Shown: positions 41,118 to 47,900 of the stretch, in pieces
Position numbering within the stretch: the first letter of the stretch is position 1
Layout of the letters: every line of letters begins with the position of its first letter
From: Enterovibrio norvegicus FF-33
GTDB lineage: Bacteria; Pseudomonadota; Gammaproteobacteria; Enterobacterales; Vibrionaceae
Direction: 5' to 3'
DNA: 64,000 nucleotides
NCBI RefSeq assembly: GCF_000286835.2
Contig: NZ_AJYD02000038.1
Coordinates: 186,001 to 250,000 of the forward strand
Position numbers and translations under genes: made by a program
Notes under the pieces: model-generated
Databases searched by the model: none
Told to the model about the DNA's origin: nothing
What the model saw: only the letters and a program-made list of their open reading frames with translations

Positions 41118-41908
41118 CTTTGTGAGCACTCCAAACATAACATTACCCCAAATATCATACTCACCTCATCCCCCTCCCTACATAACCCCATCAACACCCT
41201 TTCAAACAACCCCTCTAGCTCCCTACTCCACACGCTATCGCTCACCTGCGAAATCCCCGCCTGCCTCAAATGCTTCCTCACCCCATCTGCCTTTAGCGTC
41301 ACCCCTCCACTTCCCCCGCAACCTGAACAGGTATCAACAACCCTCGTCACGCCCGTTCCCCCGCACTTCGGACACTGACAGCTCTTTTTTGCCTGAGCTT
41401 TTGCGTACTCCTCTAACCGCTGTCGCTCATCAACGATCCATTGCTTGCGCTTCGCAATCGCCGCAACCAGCTGCGCGGTCTTAAACGCAGAATCGCCGTC
41501 TAGCTGCTTTTCCATCACATTGATTTGCACCTGCCAGGTTCGCATTAATCGCTTACTGCGCCTTGCCTGCTCGCTGTGGTTCTTCCAAAGTGACGTGAGC
41601 TTTCGTTGCTGTGGCTCTAGCGGCTTTTCCGCGAACACCATCAGCGCCAAGGTGATCATGTGTTTGCACAGGTCCTTCCGTTTGGCGTCTTCCGGAATGA
41701 GTTCTTCCATCTTCTTTTGAAGACGCTCAAACGCATACATGTCGTTTAACCATCGCCACATCATTGCATCACTCCCAACAGGGTGTTCGTGTTGAAGCTT
41801 ACCGAGCACACCTAAGATGACATCACCGGTTAACGTCGCTCGGCCTCGTTGCATCGACGGTGTTTTCTCGCTGTGCATTCTGATCATCAGTTCAATCGCT
41901 CGACTCAT
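41114..41908 (-). CDS. Q-like late antiterminator
   Basis: A 264-residue protein. A zinc-finger motif CQCPKCGGTGVTRVVDTCSG followed by CGGSGGV (residues about 177-203) is typical of the zinc-dependent antitermination Q proteins. Residues about 205-245 (GVRKHLRQAGISQVSDSVWS) give the DNA-recognition helices. It is the last early gene before the lysis region, the place of Q in lambda. Late expression must cross the 17-kb island against its genes, which is a striking arrangement. Role: lets RNA polymerase read through terminators into the late operon. Confidence 0.75.
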   Translation of the reverse strand: MSRAIELMIRMHSEKTPSMQRGRATLTGDVILGVLGKLQHEHPVGSDAMMWRWLNDMYAFERLQKKMEELIPEDAKRKDLCKHMITLALMVFAEKPLEPQQRKLTSLWKNHSEQARRSKRLMRTWQVQINVMEKQLDGDSAFKTAQLVAAIAKRKQWIVDERQRLEEYAKAQAKKSCQCPKCGGTGVTRVVDTCSGCGGSGGVTLKADGVRKHLRQAGISQVSDSVWSRELEGLFERVLMGLCREGDEVSMIFGVMLCLECSQS

Positions 41909-42240
41909 TGGGCGCTCCCCTTAACCTGGATAAGACCTAAACGAATTCGTCTAGCCAATGTCAAATGCAGGGCTCTGAGCATGTACTCTTCTCGCTCCCC
42001 AGGCTCAAAGGCATACTTCACACGTCCGTCGATCACGTCATGGCAATTGACGCAGGCATCCGCCCCCCAGAAGTCATCTGATTTATACGCCATCCCATGC
42101 GTGGCACTTGGGAAATGCGCAAACACGACGGTGTCAGGGTTAAAGCAGCAAACACCTAAGATTTCTAACGTGCATTCTTGCCCCCTAGCGGCTTGAGTGA
42201 GTTTTTTACTACGAATGGCGGGTGTTTTGACGTTCATCAT
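41905..42240 (-). CDS. DUF1364-like recombination nuclease
   Basis: A 111-residue protein. KLTQAARGQECTLEILGVCC, VVFAHFPSATHGMAYKSDDF and ACVNCHDVIDGR give the Cys/His pattern of DUF1364, an HNH-related family that replaces NinG or RusA in many lambdoid phages. It overlaps Q by 4 bases and DUF1367 by 4. Likely role: Holliday-junction or DNA-end processing during phage replication. Confidence 0.8.
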   Translation of the reverse strand: MMNVKTPAIRSKKLTQAARGQECTLEILGVCCFNPDTVVFAHFPSATHGMAYKSDDFWGADACVNCHDVIDGRVKYAFEPGEREEYMLRALHLTLARRIRLGLIQVKGSAQ

Positions 42241-42821
42241 GCAAACCCCAGTAGTTGATTCACGGCCTTTTCGGCATCGTCTTCACTTTCAAAGTACTTG
42301 TGCAGAATGTGGTTCCAGATAACGGTGAATGACGCGCGGTACAGCTCAGCGAATTCATTGTCATCCATCTTGGCAAATGAGATGGATTTAGCCTCTTTCT
42401 TCACCGCCCCATTCGGGAACACGACGATCTTAAAAAAGCCTGCTTCCATCGCGACCCATTTTCGGTAGGCTTCAAAGCTTTTCTCCACCTCCAACGACGC
42501 ACGCTTTTGCGCCATCACATCCAAAAATCCATTGGCGAGATCTTGCAAGGTTTGTTGTTCTCCGCCCCACTTCGCCAGCTCGCCAGCGAAACGACTAAGC
42601 AGGTTTCGCTCCTGCGGTGATACCGTGCCTCCCTTTGGGTTCCAGTAGTCAAAGCCCAAGTTCAACAACGCAAAGTACTTACGATGGAACTTGGGGTTTC
42701 TCGTCACCTTGAAATGGGCTTCCAACACCGTGCCAATGCGCTTTTTGTCGAGCAACGCCTTGTCCGCTTCGGTTAGCGGAACCAGTACGCCACCCTGTGT
42801 TTTAACGAGTGCCAGTTGCAT
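42237..42821 (-). CDS. DUF1367-like protein (NinB/YbcN-like)
   Basis: I use the ATG at 42821 (MQLALVKTQGGVLVPL), whose A is shared with the stop of the small upstream gene; a GTG-ATG start three bases earlier is less likely. About 194 residues. LLDKKRIGTVLEAHFKVTRN, RNPKFHRKYFALLNLGFDYW and YRASFTVIWNHILHKYFESE are the typical DUF1367 blocks. These proteins lie in the nin-like region of lambdoid phages and assist recombination or replication. Confidence 0.8.
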   Translation of the reverse strand: MQLALVKTQGGVLVPLTEADKALLDKKRIGTVLEAHFKVTRNPKFHRKYFALLNLGFDYWNPKGGTVSPQERNLLSRFAGELAKWGGEQQTLQDLANGFLDVMAQKRASLEVEKSFEAYRKWVAMEAGFFKIVVFPNGAVKKEAKSISFAKMDDNEFAELYRASFTVIWNHILHKYFESEDDAEKAVNQLLGFA

Positions 42822-42940
42822 CACTCATCGTCCCAATGATCTCTGTCATCGCCTTTTCGCATGTCGGAGCCTAACCACAACAGGTAAACCCCAAGGACAA
42901 TGAGTAGCCACACTGCAATGCCAATGTCATCACCGTTCAT
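42821..42940 (-). CDS. Small membrane protein in the nin-like region (39 aa)
   Basis: ATG at 42940 with GGAGG 6 bases upstream; the stop overlaps the next start (TGATG). 39 residues: an acidic start, a membrane segment (IGIAVWLLIVLGVYLLWLG) and a charged tail (DMRKGDDRDHWDDE). Coupling on both sides and the strong ribosome site make it a real gene. Function unknown. Confidence 0.7.
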   Translation of the reverse strand: MNGDDIGIAVWLLIVLGVYLLWLGSDMRKGDDRDHWDDE

Positions 42941-42952
42941 GACGCCTCCTCG

Positions 42953-43291
42953 CTACGTGCCGGAAAAGTTGTGGCGATCGTGCACGAGCCAATGCTTGCA
43001 GACCGCTTTCGTCGGTAGCAGCATGTGTTGCCCGAAATAGAACCCCATACGCTGAGCCAATTCACACAGTGCTTTCGCACACGCTTTATTCGCCACGCCG
43101 TCTTTTTTCCACTTACGAATATCAATCGCGGTTTGACCCGTCGCCTTGACGATCATCCGCACGATGTCGTCCATTTTGAGGTTCGTTTGTTCTTTCATAT
43201 GTCGCAGATAGCTCTCATAGCCGTTGGTCGATAGTTCGTCGAACATGGCATTGATTTCAGCTTGCGAAGGGGTGTAATCACGCATGGTCAT
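42953..43291 (-). CDS. Phage early-region protein of unknown function
   Basis: A 112-residue helical protein. It contains MKMDDIVRMIVKATGQTAID-like and WKKDGVANKACAKALCELAQ segments that look like an HTH (an IRKWKKDGV-type recognition helix). It may be a small transcription regulator (CII-like position: after O/P and before the nin-like genes). Family not established; the ATG at 43291 or the next Met at 43285 could be the start. Confidence 0.5.
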   Translation of the reverse strand: MTMRDYTPSQAEINAMFDELSTNGYESYLRHMKEQTNLKMDDIVRMIVKATGQTAIDIRKWKKDGVANKACAKALCELAQRMGFYFGQHMLLPTKAVCKHWLVHDRHNFSGT

Positions 43292-43297
43292 TTCCTC

Positions 43298-43942
43298 TTA
43301 GTGGTTCGCCAACGACGGGCGAGAAACGATGAGTGCTTTGGTGTCATCTATCGATAGAATGCTGACAATCGGGGGTAAAGAACCGCCTTTGTAAACCTCA
43401 CGGCATTGCGCAATATTGCCGATGGTCATTGGCGGCGAGACGTCTAATCCCTGGGAGGCGTTGTGTTGGTTTGCCATGCCACTGAGACTTTTTGGATAGG
43501 ATTCAGGCGGGTTAAACAGTGCAGTACGGTATTTGTTTTCGAACTCTGCCGCTCGAAATGGGAGGTCTTTTTCCGAGGACTGACAGAGCTTGGCCCATCC
43601 GCCCATTTGGTCGATACATGCATGGATAAGTGCATCGTCAAACACGACGTCGTTCCAAGCACCGACACTCGAAATGGCCTTCGACACTTTCGACCAAGCC
43701 ACAATCGCACGGTCTTTGGATGTCCCCCCCATCAGCCGAATGACATCGGCAGGTTTCGGGGGATACTGACCTGCATCGGGGTTTTGTGTGTGCAGCTCAA
43801 GAGCCTGGTCGACGGCCCCGAAATCCATGTGTTTTAGTGCTCGCCACCACTCATCGAGGACGGCTTTCGATAACGATTTACTGTATAACCCCATGACGGC
43901 TTCTAGCCTTGCTGCAAAGTCTTTCTGATCGCGTATGTTCAT
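43298..43942 (-). CDS. P-like replication protein (probable helicase loader)
   Basis: I start this at the ATG at 43942 (MNIRDQKDFAARLEAVMG), 5 bases after the O-like gene stop; the longer frame overlaps that gene. About 214 residues. The N-terminal YSKSLSKAVLDEWWRALKHM and FGAVDQALELHTQNPDAGQY, PPKPADVIRLM form the domain often annotated as phage replication P or DUF6475-like, which delivers the host DnaB helicase to the origin-bound O protein. Order O-P agrees. No helicase Walker motif, so it is not a helicase itself. Confidence 0.65.
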   Translation of the reverse strand: MNIRDQKDFAARLEAVMGLYSKSLSKAVLDEWWRALKHMDFGAVDQALELHTQNPDAGQYPPKPADVIRLMGGTSKDRAIVAWSKVSKAISSVGAWNDVVFDDALIHACIDQMGGWAKLCQSSEKDLPFRAAEFENKYRTALFNPPESYPKSLSGMANQHNASQGLDVSPPMTIGNIAQCREVYKGGSLPPIVSILSIDDTKALIVSRPSLANH

Positions 43943-43947
43943 GAGAT

Positions 43948-44790
43948 CTACCCCGCCGCGTCGTAGGTATTGCAAACTTGGCTTTCGAGCCATTCCTGAA
44001 CTGCGGAGGCATTCTGCGCTTCGATGCGTGCTTGTTGACTCATCGACGTGGGTCTGCCTAATCGCTCACTAGAACGTGATAACCAGCCCGTGATAAATCG
44101 TTTGATACCTCGCGGTGTTTTACGCCTCGTCGGGTTAGAAATAAGCCAATCTGCTGCTTTGGCTATTTCAGATTTCACATCAACGGTTGAGTAGGTTTTG
44201 GAGAGTGTTTCAATGTCAGACTGGGTCACAGGGCTCGAGCCCCCGCCTTTGAGTGGCAATTGAAAAATCGCGGGCTCGATATCTACGCTCAACGGCGTTT
44301 CGACGTTGTGCGCTGTATTGTTACCTCTCAGTTCTTGTTTATATTCAGTACTTATTAGTGTCGGCTCAGCCTGATTAGGCTTAGTCTGATCAGGGTCTGC
44401 CGTATTTGGGGCGACAAGATCCGGCTCAGCCAAATCTGGGTTTGCCGCATTTGCTCGAACCTTTTCCGGTTTAGCCTGATTTGGGTTATCCGAAATAGGC
44501 GCATCAAACACGGTGTAAGTAATGTGCCCATCCGCGTATTTTCTCGTCAGGACAAATCCCGCAGATTTGAGTTCTTTGAGAATGTTATAGACACCCTCTT
44601 TACCCGTTTTCTTTGCTGTTCCGCCTGTGACTTTGACTAACTGCTCTACGCTCACGGTCCAATTGTCAGGTTTGGATAGTAGATACGACAACATACCCAT
44701 CGCTTGAAAAGACAATTGCCCATCGGCATATACTTGATTGCTAATTACTGTGAAGTTTTGGGCACGTTTCGCCCTTACGATACTCATCAA
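43948..44790 (-). CDS. O-like replication initiator with internal origin repeats
   Basis: A 280-residue protein. The N-terminal winged helix is in FTVISNQVYADGQLSFQAMG, MLSYLLSKPDNWTVSVEQLV and GVYNILKELKSAGFVLTRKY. Residues about 100-145 are a Pro-rich repeat, (N/D)P(D/N)(L/Q)(A/T)(E/K)P, whose DNA forms the iteron region at 44361-44490. The C-terminal helical part (IAKAADWLISNPTRRKTPRG, IKRFITGWLSR) probably contacts the loader. This is the lambda O design: initiator with the origin inside its own gene. Confidence 0.75.
   Translation of the reverse strand: MMSIVRAKRAQNFTVISNQVYADGQLSFQAMGMLSYLLSKPDNWTVSVEQLVKVTGGTAKKTGKEGVYNILKELKSAGFVLTRKYADGHITYTVFDAPISDNPNQAKPEKVRANAANPDLAEPDLVAPNTADPDQTKPNQAEPTLISTEYKQELRGNNTAHNVETPLSVDIEPAIFQLPLKGGGSSPVTQSDIETLSKTYSTVDVKSEIAKAADWLISNPTRRKTPRGIKRFITGWLSRSSERLGRPTSMSQQARIEAQNASAVQEWLESQVCNTYDAAG
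44361..44490 (-). repeat. Iteron-like repeats inside the O-like gene (putative phage origin)
   Basis: Copies of a CTGATTWGGGT core lie at 44370-44380, 44385-44395, 44430-44440 (CAAATCTGGGT) and 44475-44485, with a further degenerate TATTTGGGG at 44402-44410. They are preceded by GGCTCAGCC or GGTTTAGCC at several copies. This is the place of the origin in lambda O. The AT-rich part of the origin is not clear. Confidence 0.6.
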
Positions 44791-45005
44791 TGAAGTCCAT
44801 CATGTTCAGGTCTGTATGTATCCTCAGGCCCCAAAATTTCAGGGTCTCCCATCACCTGTAGATTGAACGAACAACGCACTTGATCAGGCCGAAGACCGCG
44901 ACGCTGCGCGATCTTCTTAATGACCAAATCACAAAACTCGTTGCTCCACTTTAATTCTTCTGCGGAGCACTCGCCCCGCTCCAACTTAGCCCATAGAAGA
45001 TTCAC
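44787..45005 (-). CDS. Small early phage protein
   Basis: A 72-residue protein (MNLLWAKLERGECSAEELKW, LVIKKIAQRRGLRPDQVRCS). It overlaps the O-like gene by 4 bases (ATGA) and begins 10 bases after the previous gene ends. Acidic/basic and soluble, no clear motif. Coupling suggests a replication or regulation role. Confidence 0.5.
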   Translation of the reverse strand: MNLLWAKLERGECSAEELKWSNEFCDLVIKKIAQRRGLRPDQVRCSFNLQVMGDPEILGPEDTYRPEHDGLH

Positions 45006-45014
45006 GGATGCCTC

Positions 45015-45407
45015 CTATTTATTCTCCAACATGAGCGAAACTGAAGGCTTCACGAGACAATACTCACCTTCAATGGGTTCTTCCGGTCGTGGAGCGCGTG
45101 CATGGATTTCAGAAAAGAAGTCGAGCGAAGGAAGGGATTGTTCGGACCAGGCAGCCATAACCTCGCTACACAATTGTTCATCCGTAGAGAGAAGATCAAT
45201 GATGGCGTCTATCAGCAGGACGTTGGATAGCACAGCTTTTGGTTGCCCCAGTTTTTGGGAAACAAGCGCCAATAGGTCCGACTCGTGCTCAGTGAATCGG
45301 ACCTTAACCTGAGAATCACGAACCTGATCAATCGATAAACCAGGCTTACCGATCAAACGGTTTTGCTCCAAGCGGTCAAGCCGCTTCTGAATATACGGAT
45401 TTGTCAT
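45015..45407 (-). CDS. Early phage protein with ribbon-helix-helix-like part
   Basis: A 130-residue protein. MTNPYIQKRLDRLEQNRLIG, KVRFTEHESDLLALVSQKLG and AVLSNVLLIDAIIDLLS suggest an N-terminal coiled coil and a ribbon-helix-helix-like segment such as RFTEHESDLL. It overlaps the Cro-like gene by 32 bases. Possible CII-like or accessory regulator, family not settled. Confidence 0.5.
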   Translation of the reverse strand: MTNPYIQKRLDRLEQNRLIGKPGLSIDQVRDSQVKVRFTEHESDLLALVSQKLGQPKAVLSNVLLIDAIIDLLSTDEQLCSEVMAAWSEQSLPSLDFFSEIHARAPRPEEPIEGEYCLVKPSVSLMLENK

Positions 45408-45663
45408 TAGCTATTTCCTCAGAAGTGACCGTTTGGTCATCGGTTGGCTTCACTAAATTAAGTCCCAGGGCCTTCTCATCTTTTCCAAAAGCGCTAGGGT
45501 CATAGGTATAGGGGATTTGACTAGAGATATGACACAGCAAATGAACATATTCAGGTATGCCTCTGCTACGCCATTTAAGGACAGCTGTTCTACTAACACT
45601 GAACGTCGTAGCGACTTTCTGAACGCCGCCCAGCGATTTAACAATCAGGTCTACGGTAAGCAT
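45376..45663 (-). CDS. Cro/YdaS-like regulator
   Basis: I use the ATG at 45663 (MLTVDLIVKSLGGVQKVATT), with GGGAGG 8 bases upstream; the longer frame reaches into the operator region. About 95 residues. The HTH is clear: GGVQKVATTFSVSRTAVLKW followed by RSRGIP, the YdaS/Cro pattern. It diverges from the CI-like repressor, with operators between. Role: Cro-type switch to lytic early transcription. Confidence 0.8.
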   Translation of the reverse strand: MLTVDLIVKSLGGVQKVATTFSVSRTAVLKWRSRGIPEYVHLLCHISSQIPYTYDPSAFGKDEKALGLNLVKPTDDQTVTSEEIANDKSVYSEAA

Positions 45664-45691
45664 AATTTGATACCTCCCGTCACAAATGATT

Positions 45692-45737
45692 ACACTTAGA
45701 ACATTATTCTGCAAGTATCAAATTGTTCTTAAAGTGT
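45692..45737. promoter_or_regulatory. Operator pair between cro-like and cI-like genes
   Basis: ACACTTAGAACA (45692-45703) and TGTTCTTAAAGTGT (45724-45737) are inverted half-sites 20 bases apart. The same AGAAC/GTTCT halves recur at 46570-46601, so they are probably the binding sites of the repressor or Cro protein. Confidence 0.65.
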
Positions 45738-45784
45738 CGAGAAAGGAGTTATCATGGATATATAGCTAACAAAAAGAGTCACTT

Positions 45785-46444
45785 ATGAAGACAGAATTGG
45801 CATCTCGATTAATCCAGCGACGTAAGGACCATGAACTAACTCAGCACGATCTTGCATCTTTATCAGGTGTTAGCCGGATGGGTATAGCGAAAATCGAGTC
45901 TGGCAGAACCCTGAATGCGAGAGCAGACACCTTGTTCTATATCGCGAGAGCGTTGAAATGCGACCCTATATGGTTGCTAAATGGTGAGGGCTCGCCTGAT
46001 TTTAATGCCAATTCATCAAATGATTTCCGTCCAGGTCTTGCCATTGAGCAACGGGTTCCTGAAATCTCTTGGGAAGAAGCCAAAACATGGTCTGACACCC
46101 ACAGTCTTAATGATAAGCAGAGCTATCCACTCCACCCATCTCCTGTAAAATGTTCGCCAGGAGCTTATGCTTTAAGAGTTAAAAACGAGTCGATGAAACC
46201 TAGGTTTGATCTGGACGATCTTATTTTTGTCGACCCTACAATGACACAACCTATAGATGGGAAATATGTTGTTTTATCAACAGATAAAAGCTCCCAAGCC
46301 ACGTTTAAACAGGTGCAAATTATCGACTCTCAAGTGATGTTGAAATCACTCAATCCCGATTTCCCACCTGATATGCGCTTCACAAGGCTTGAGCATGAAT
46401 CACAAGTAATCGGCACGCTTGTGAGTCATGTAAAACCAGTCTAG
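45785..46444 (+). CDS. CI-like repressor with S24 domain; atypical cleavage site
   Basis: A 219-residue protein. HTH at residues 17-42 (DLASLSGVSRMGIAKIESGR region). The S24 peptidase dyad is Ser136 (NESMKP) and Lys175 (ATFKQV). At the place of the usual ISW-x-x-AG-x-W cleavage element the sequence is ISWEEAKTW (residues 94-102): Ala99 is followed by Lys instead of Gly. Self-cleavage in the RecA-dependent manner may thus be impaired. A mini-ORF (ATG GAT ATA TAG) with its own AAGGAG precedes it at 45754. Read from divergent promoters with the Cro-like gene. Confidence 0.85.
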   Translation: MKTELASRLIQRRKDHELTQHDLASLSGVSRMGIAKIESGRTLNARADTLFYIARALKCDPIWLLNGEGSPDFNANSSNDFRPGLAIEQRVPEISWEEAKTWSDTHSLNDKQSYPLHPSPVKCSPGAYALRVKNESMKPRFDLDDLIFVDPTMTQPIDGKYVVLSTDKSSQATFKQVQIIDSQVMLKSLNPDFPPDMRFTRLEHESQVIGTLVSHVKPV

Positions 46445-46460
46445 CTAAAAACATTTATCT

Positions 46461-46494
46461 ACACAAAGCTCGGATTCCCGGGCTTTTTTTGTGT
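46461..46494 (+). terminator. Terminator after the repressor gene
   Basis: ACACAAAGC-T-CGG and CCG-G-GCTTTTTTTTGTGT pair around ATTC; a T8 run is inside the right arm. It ends the repressor transcript. Confidence 0.8.
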
Positions 46495-46569
46495 CTCAGC
46501 CGAGAAAATGTGAAAAAAGTTATCATGATTTATTTGACAAAGTAATGTGACAGTAATTATCTTTTGATT

Positions 46570-46601
46570 ACTAAAAGAACAATTTATTTAGTTCTAAAAG
46601 T
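46570..46601. promoter_or_regulatory. Second operator, upstream of the plus-strand early operon
   Basis: ACTAAAAGAAC (46570-46580) and GTTCTAAAAGT (46591-46601) are a perfect inverted repeat around 10 bases. It shares AGAAC/GTTCT halves with the operator at 45692-45737 and probably is the OL-like site controlling the recombination genes. Confidence 0.65.
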
Positions 46602-46628
46602 AGCTAAGTCACTTACAAGGAGATTGTC

Positions 46629-47006
46629 ATGTACACGCCATCTGATAACTACTTGAACAACGCAGAAGCTAAAGAATCACGCCGCTTATCAAAACAAGAC
46701 GCACGTGAAGAAGCCCTCAACACATTCATGCAAGAAGGCAAAGAGCACCTCCTCCGTTCCCGCGAATTCGCTGGCCTGAAATTTCGCGACTTCGCCACCT
46801 ACTTTTTTGCTGACTTCCATGAAGGGAAAAGCGCTGACCGGCTCGTGTTAGTCCTCTGCCATTTAGAGTCCAACAAGGGTTTGGATTCTGTCCGCAACTT
46901 ACTCACTTACGAAGAAATCATGGACCAAGCCATGAGTGCCTTCTTACAGCGAAACATCAACATCATCACATCAGCTTTCGATGCTGAACAGCATCAAGCA
47001 GCTTAA
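46629..47006 (+). CDS. Early left-operon protein, unknown
   Basis: A 125-residue protein with AAGGAG before the ATG. MYTPSDNYLNNAEAKESRRL is followed by a helical segment (DFATYFFADFHEGKSADRLV) and ends acidic. First gene behind the OL-like operator, upstream of RecT. Such genes often encode host-nuclease inhibitors (Gam- or Kil-like), but no motif supports this here. Confidence 0.55.
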   Translation: MYTPSDNYLNNAEAKESRRLSKQDAREEALNTFMQEGKEHLLRSREFAGLKFRDFATYFFADFHEGKSADRLVLVLCHLESNKGLDSVRNLLTYEEIMDQAMSAFLQRNINIITSAFDAEQHQAA

Positions 47007-47021
47007 CGAGGTAGCTTTCTC

Positions 47022-47900
47022 ATGACTGATCTTATGACAGCAGAACAAAGCACCGTCGTTGCCCGTCCTGACTCGTGGATGAATACTGACACCCTCACCC
47101 ACCTTTGCCGCCTAGCGGAAATGATGGCTGGCAGCAAAGTGACCGTCCCAAATCACCTCGCAGGCAATAACGGCGACTGTTTGGCGGTGTGCATGCAAGC
47201 GATGCAATGGGGAATGAACCCGTTCGCCGTCGCCCAAAAGACGCACCTCGTACAAGGCAACTTGGGTTATGAAGCGCAGCTGGTAAACGCCGTCATCACT
47301 GCGATGGCCCCGACTAAAGACCGACTCGAGTTCGAATTCTTTGGTCCCTGGGAACGCGTGATCGGCAAGTTCAAAATGGAAAACAGCCCGAAAGGTGCGC
47401 GTTACGCCAAGCAAAACTGGACGGACAAAGACGAAGAAGGCGTTGGGGTGAAAGTGTATTCCACGCTTCGCGGCGAAGACAAACCGCGTTCCATCGATAT
47501 CTTACTGATGCAATGCTGGCCGCGTAACTCGACACAATGGGCGACCGATCCGCAACAACAAATCACCTATGTCGCCGTTAAGAAGTGGGCCCGTCGTTAC
47601 TGCCCCGATGTCATTTTGGGTGTGTATACCCCCGATGAGCTGGAAAACAGCAATGTCGCTTTGGTTGAGCGCGACATTACGCCTGCTGAGCCAAAGACAG
47701 ATGCAGAGCTAATCGAAGAAAAACCCGCCTACCCCGAAGACCAGTTCAACATCAATTTCAAAAAGTGGGCAATCGCGATTCAGAGCGGAAAGAAAACCGC
47801 CGAGCAAATCATCACCACGGTTGAAACCAAAGGCCGACTGAATGACGTCCAAAAGACCGCGATCCGTAACGTCACCATCAATGAGGAGAAATCAGCATGA
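47022..47900 (+). CDS. recT: RecT-family single-strand annealing protein
   Basis: A 292-residue protein. MAGSKVTVPNHLAGNNGDCL, MQWGMNPFAVAQKTHLVQG and LGYEAQLVNAVITAM are the RecT core; the C-terminal half continues with the IDILLMQCWPRNSTQWATDP segment. Pairs with the YqaJ exonuclease that begins 4 bases before its stop. Role: annealing at phage DNA ends during recombination and replication. Confidence 0.9.
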   Translation: MTDLMTAEQSTVVARPDSWMNTDTLTHLCRLAEMMAGSKVTVPNHLAGNNGDCLAVCMQAMQWGMNPFAVAQKTHLVQGNLGYEAQLVNAVITAMAPTKDRLEFEFFGPWERVIGKFKMENSPKGARYAKQNWTDKDEEGVGVKVYSTLRGEDKPRSIDILLMQCWPRNSTQWATDPQQQITYVAVKKWARRYCPDVILGVYTPDELENSNVALVERDITPAEPKTDAELIEEKPAYPEDQFNINFKKWAIAIQSGKKTAEQIITTVETKGRLNDVQKTAIRNVTINEEKSA

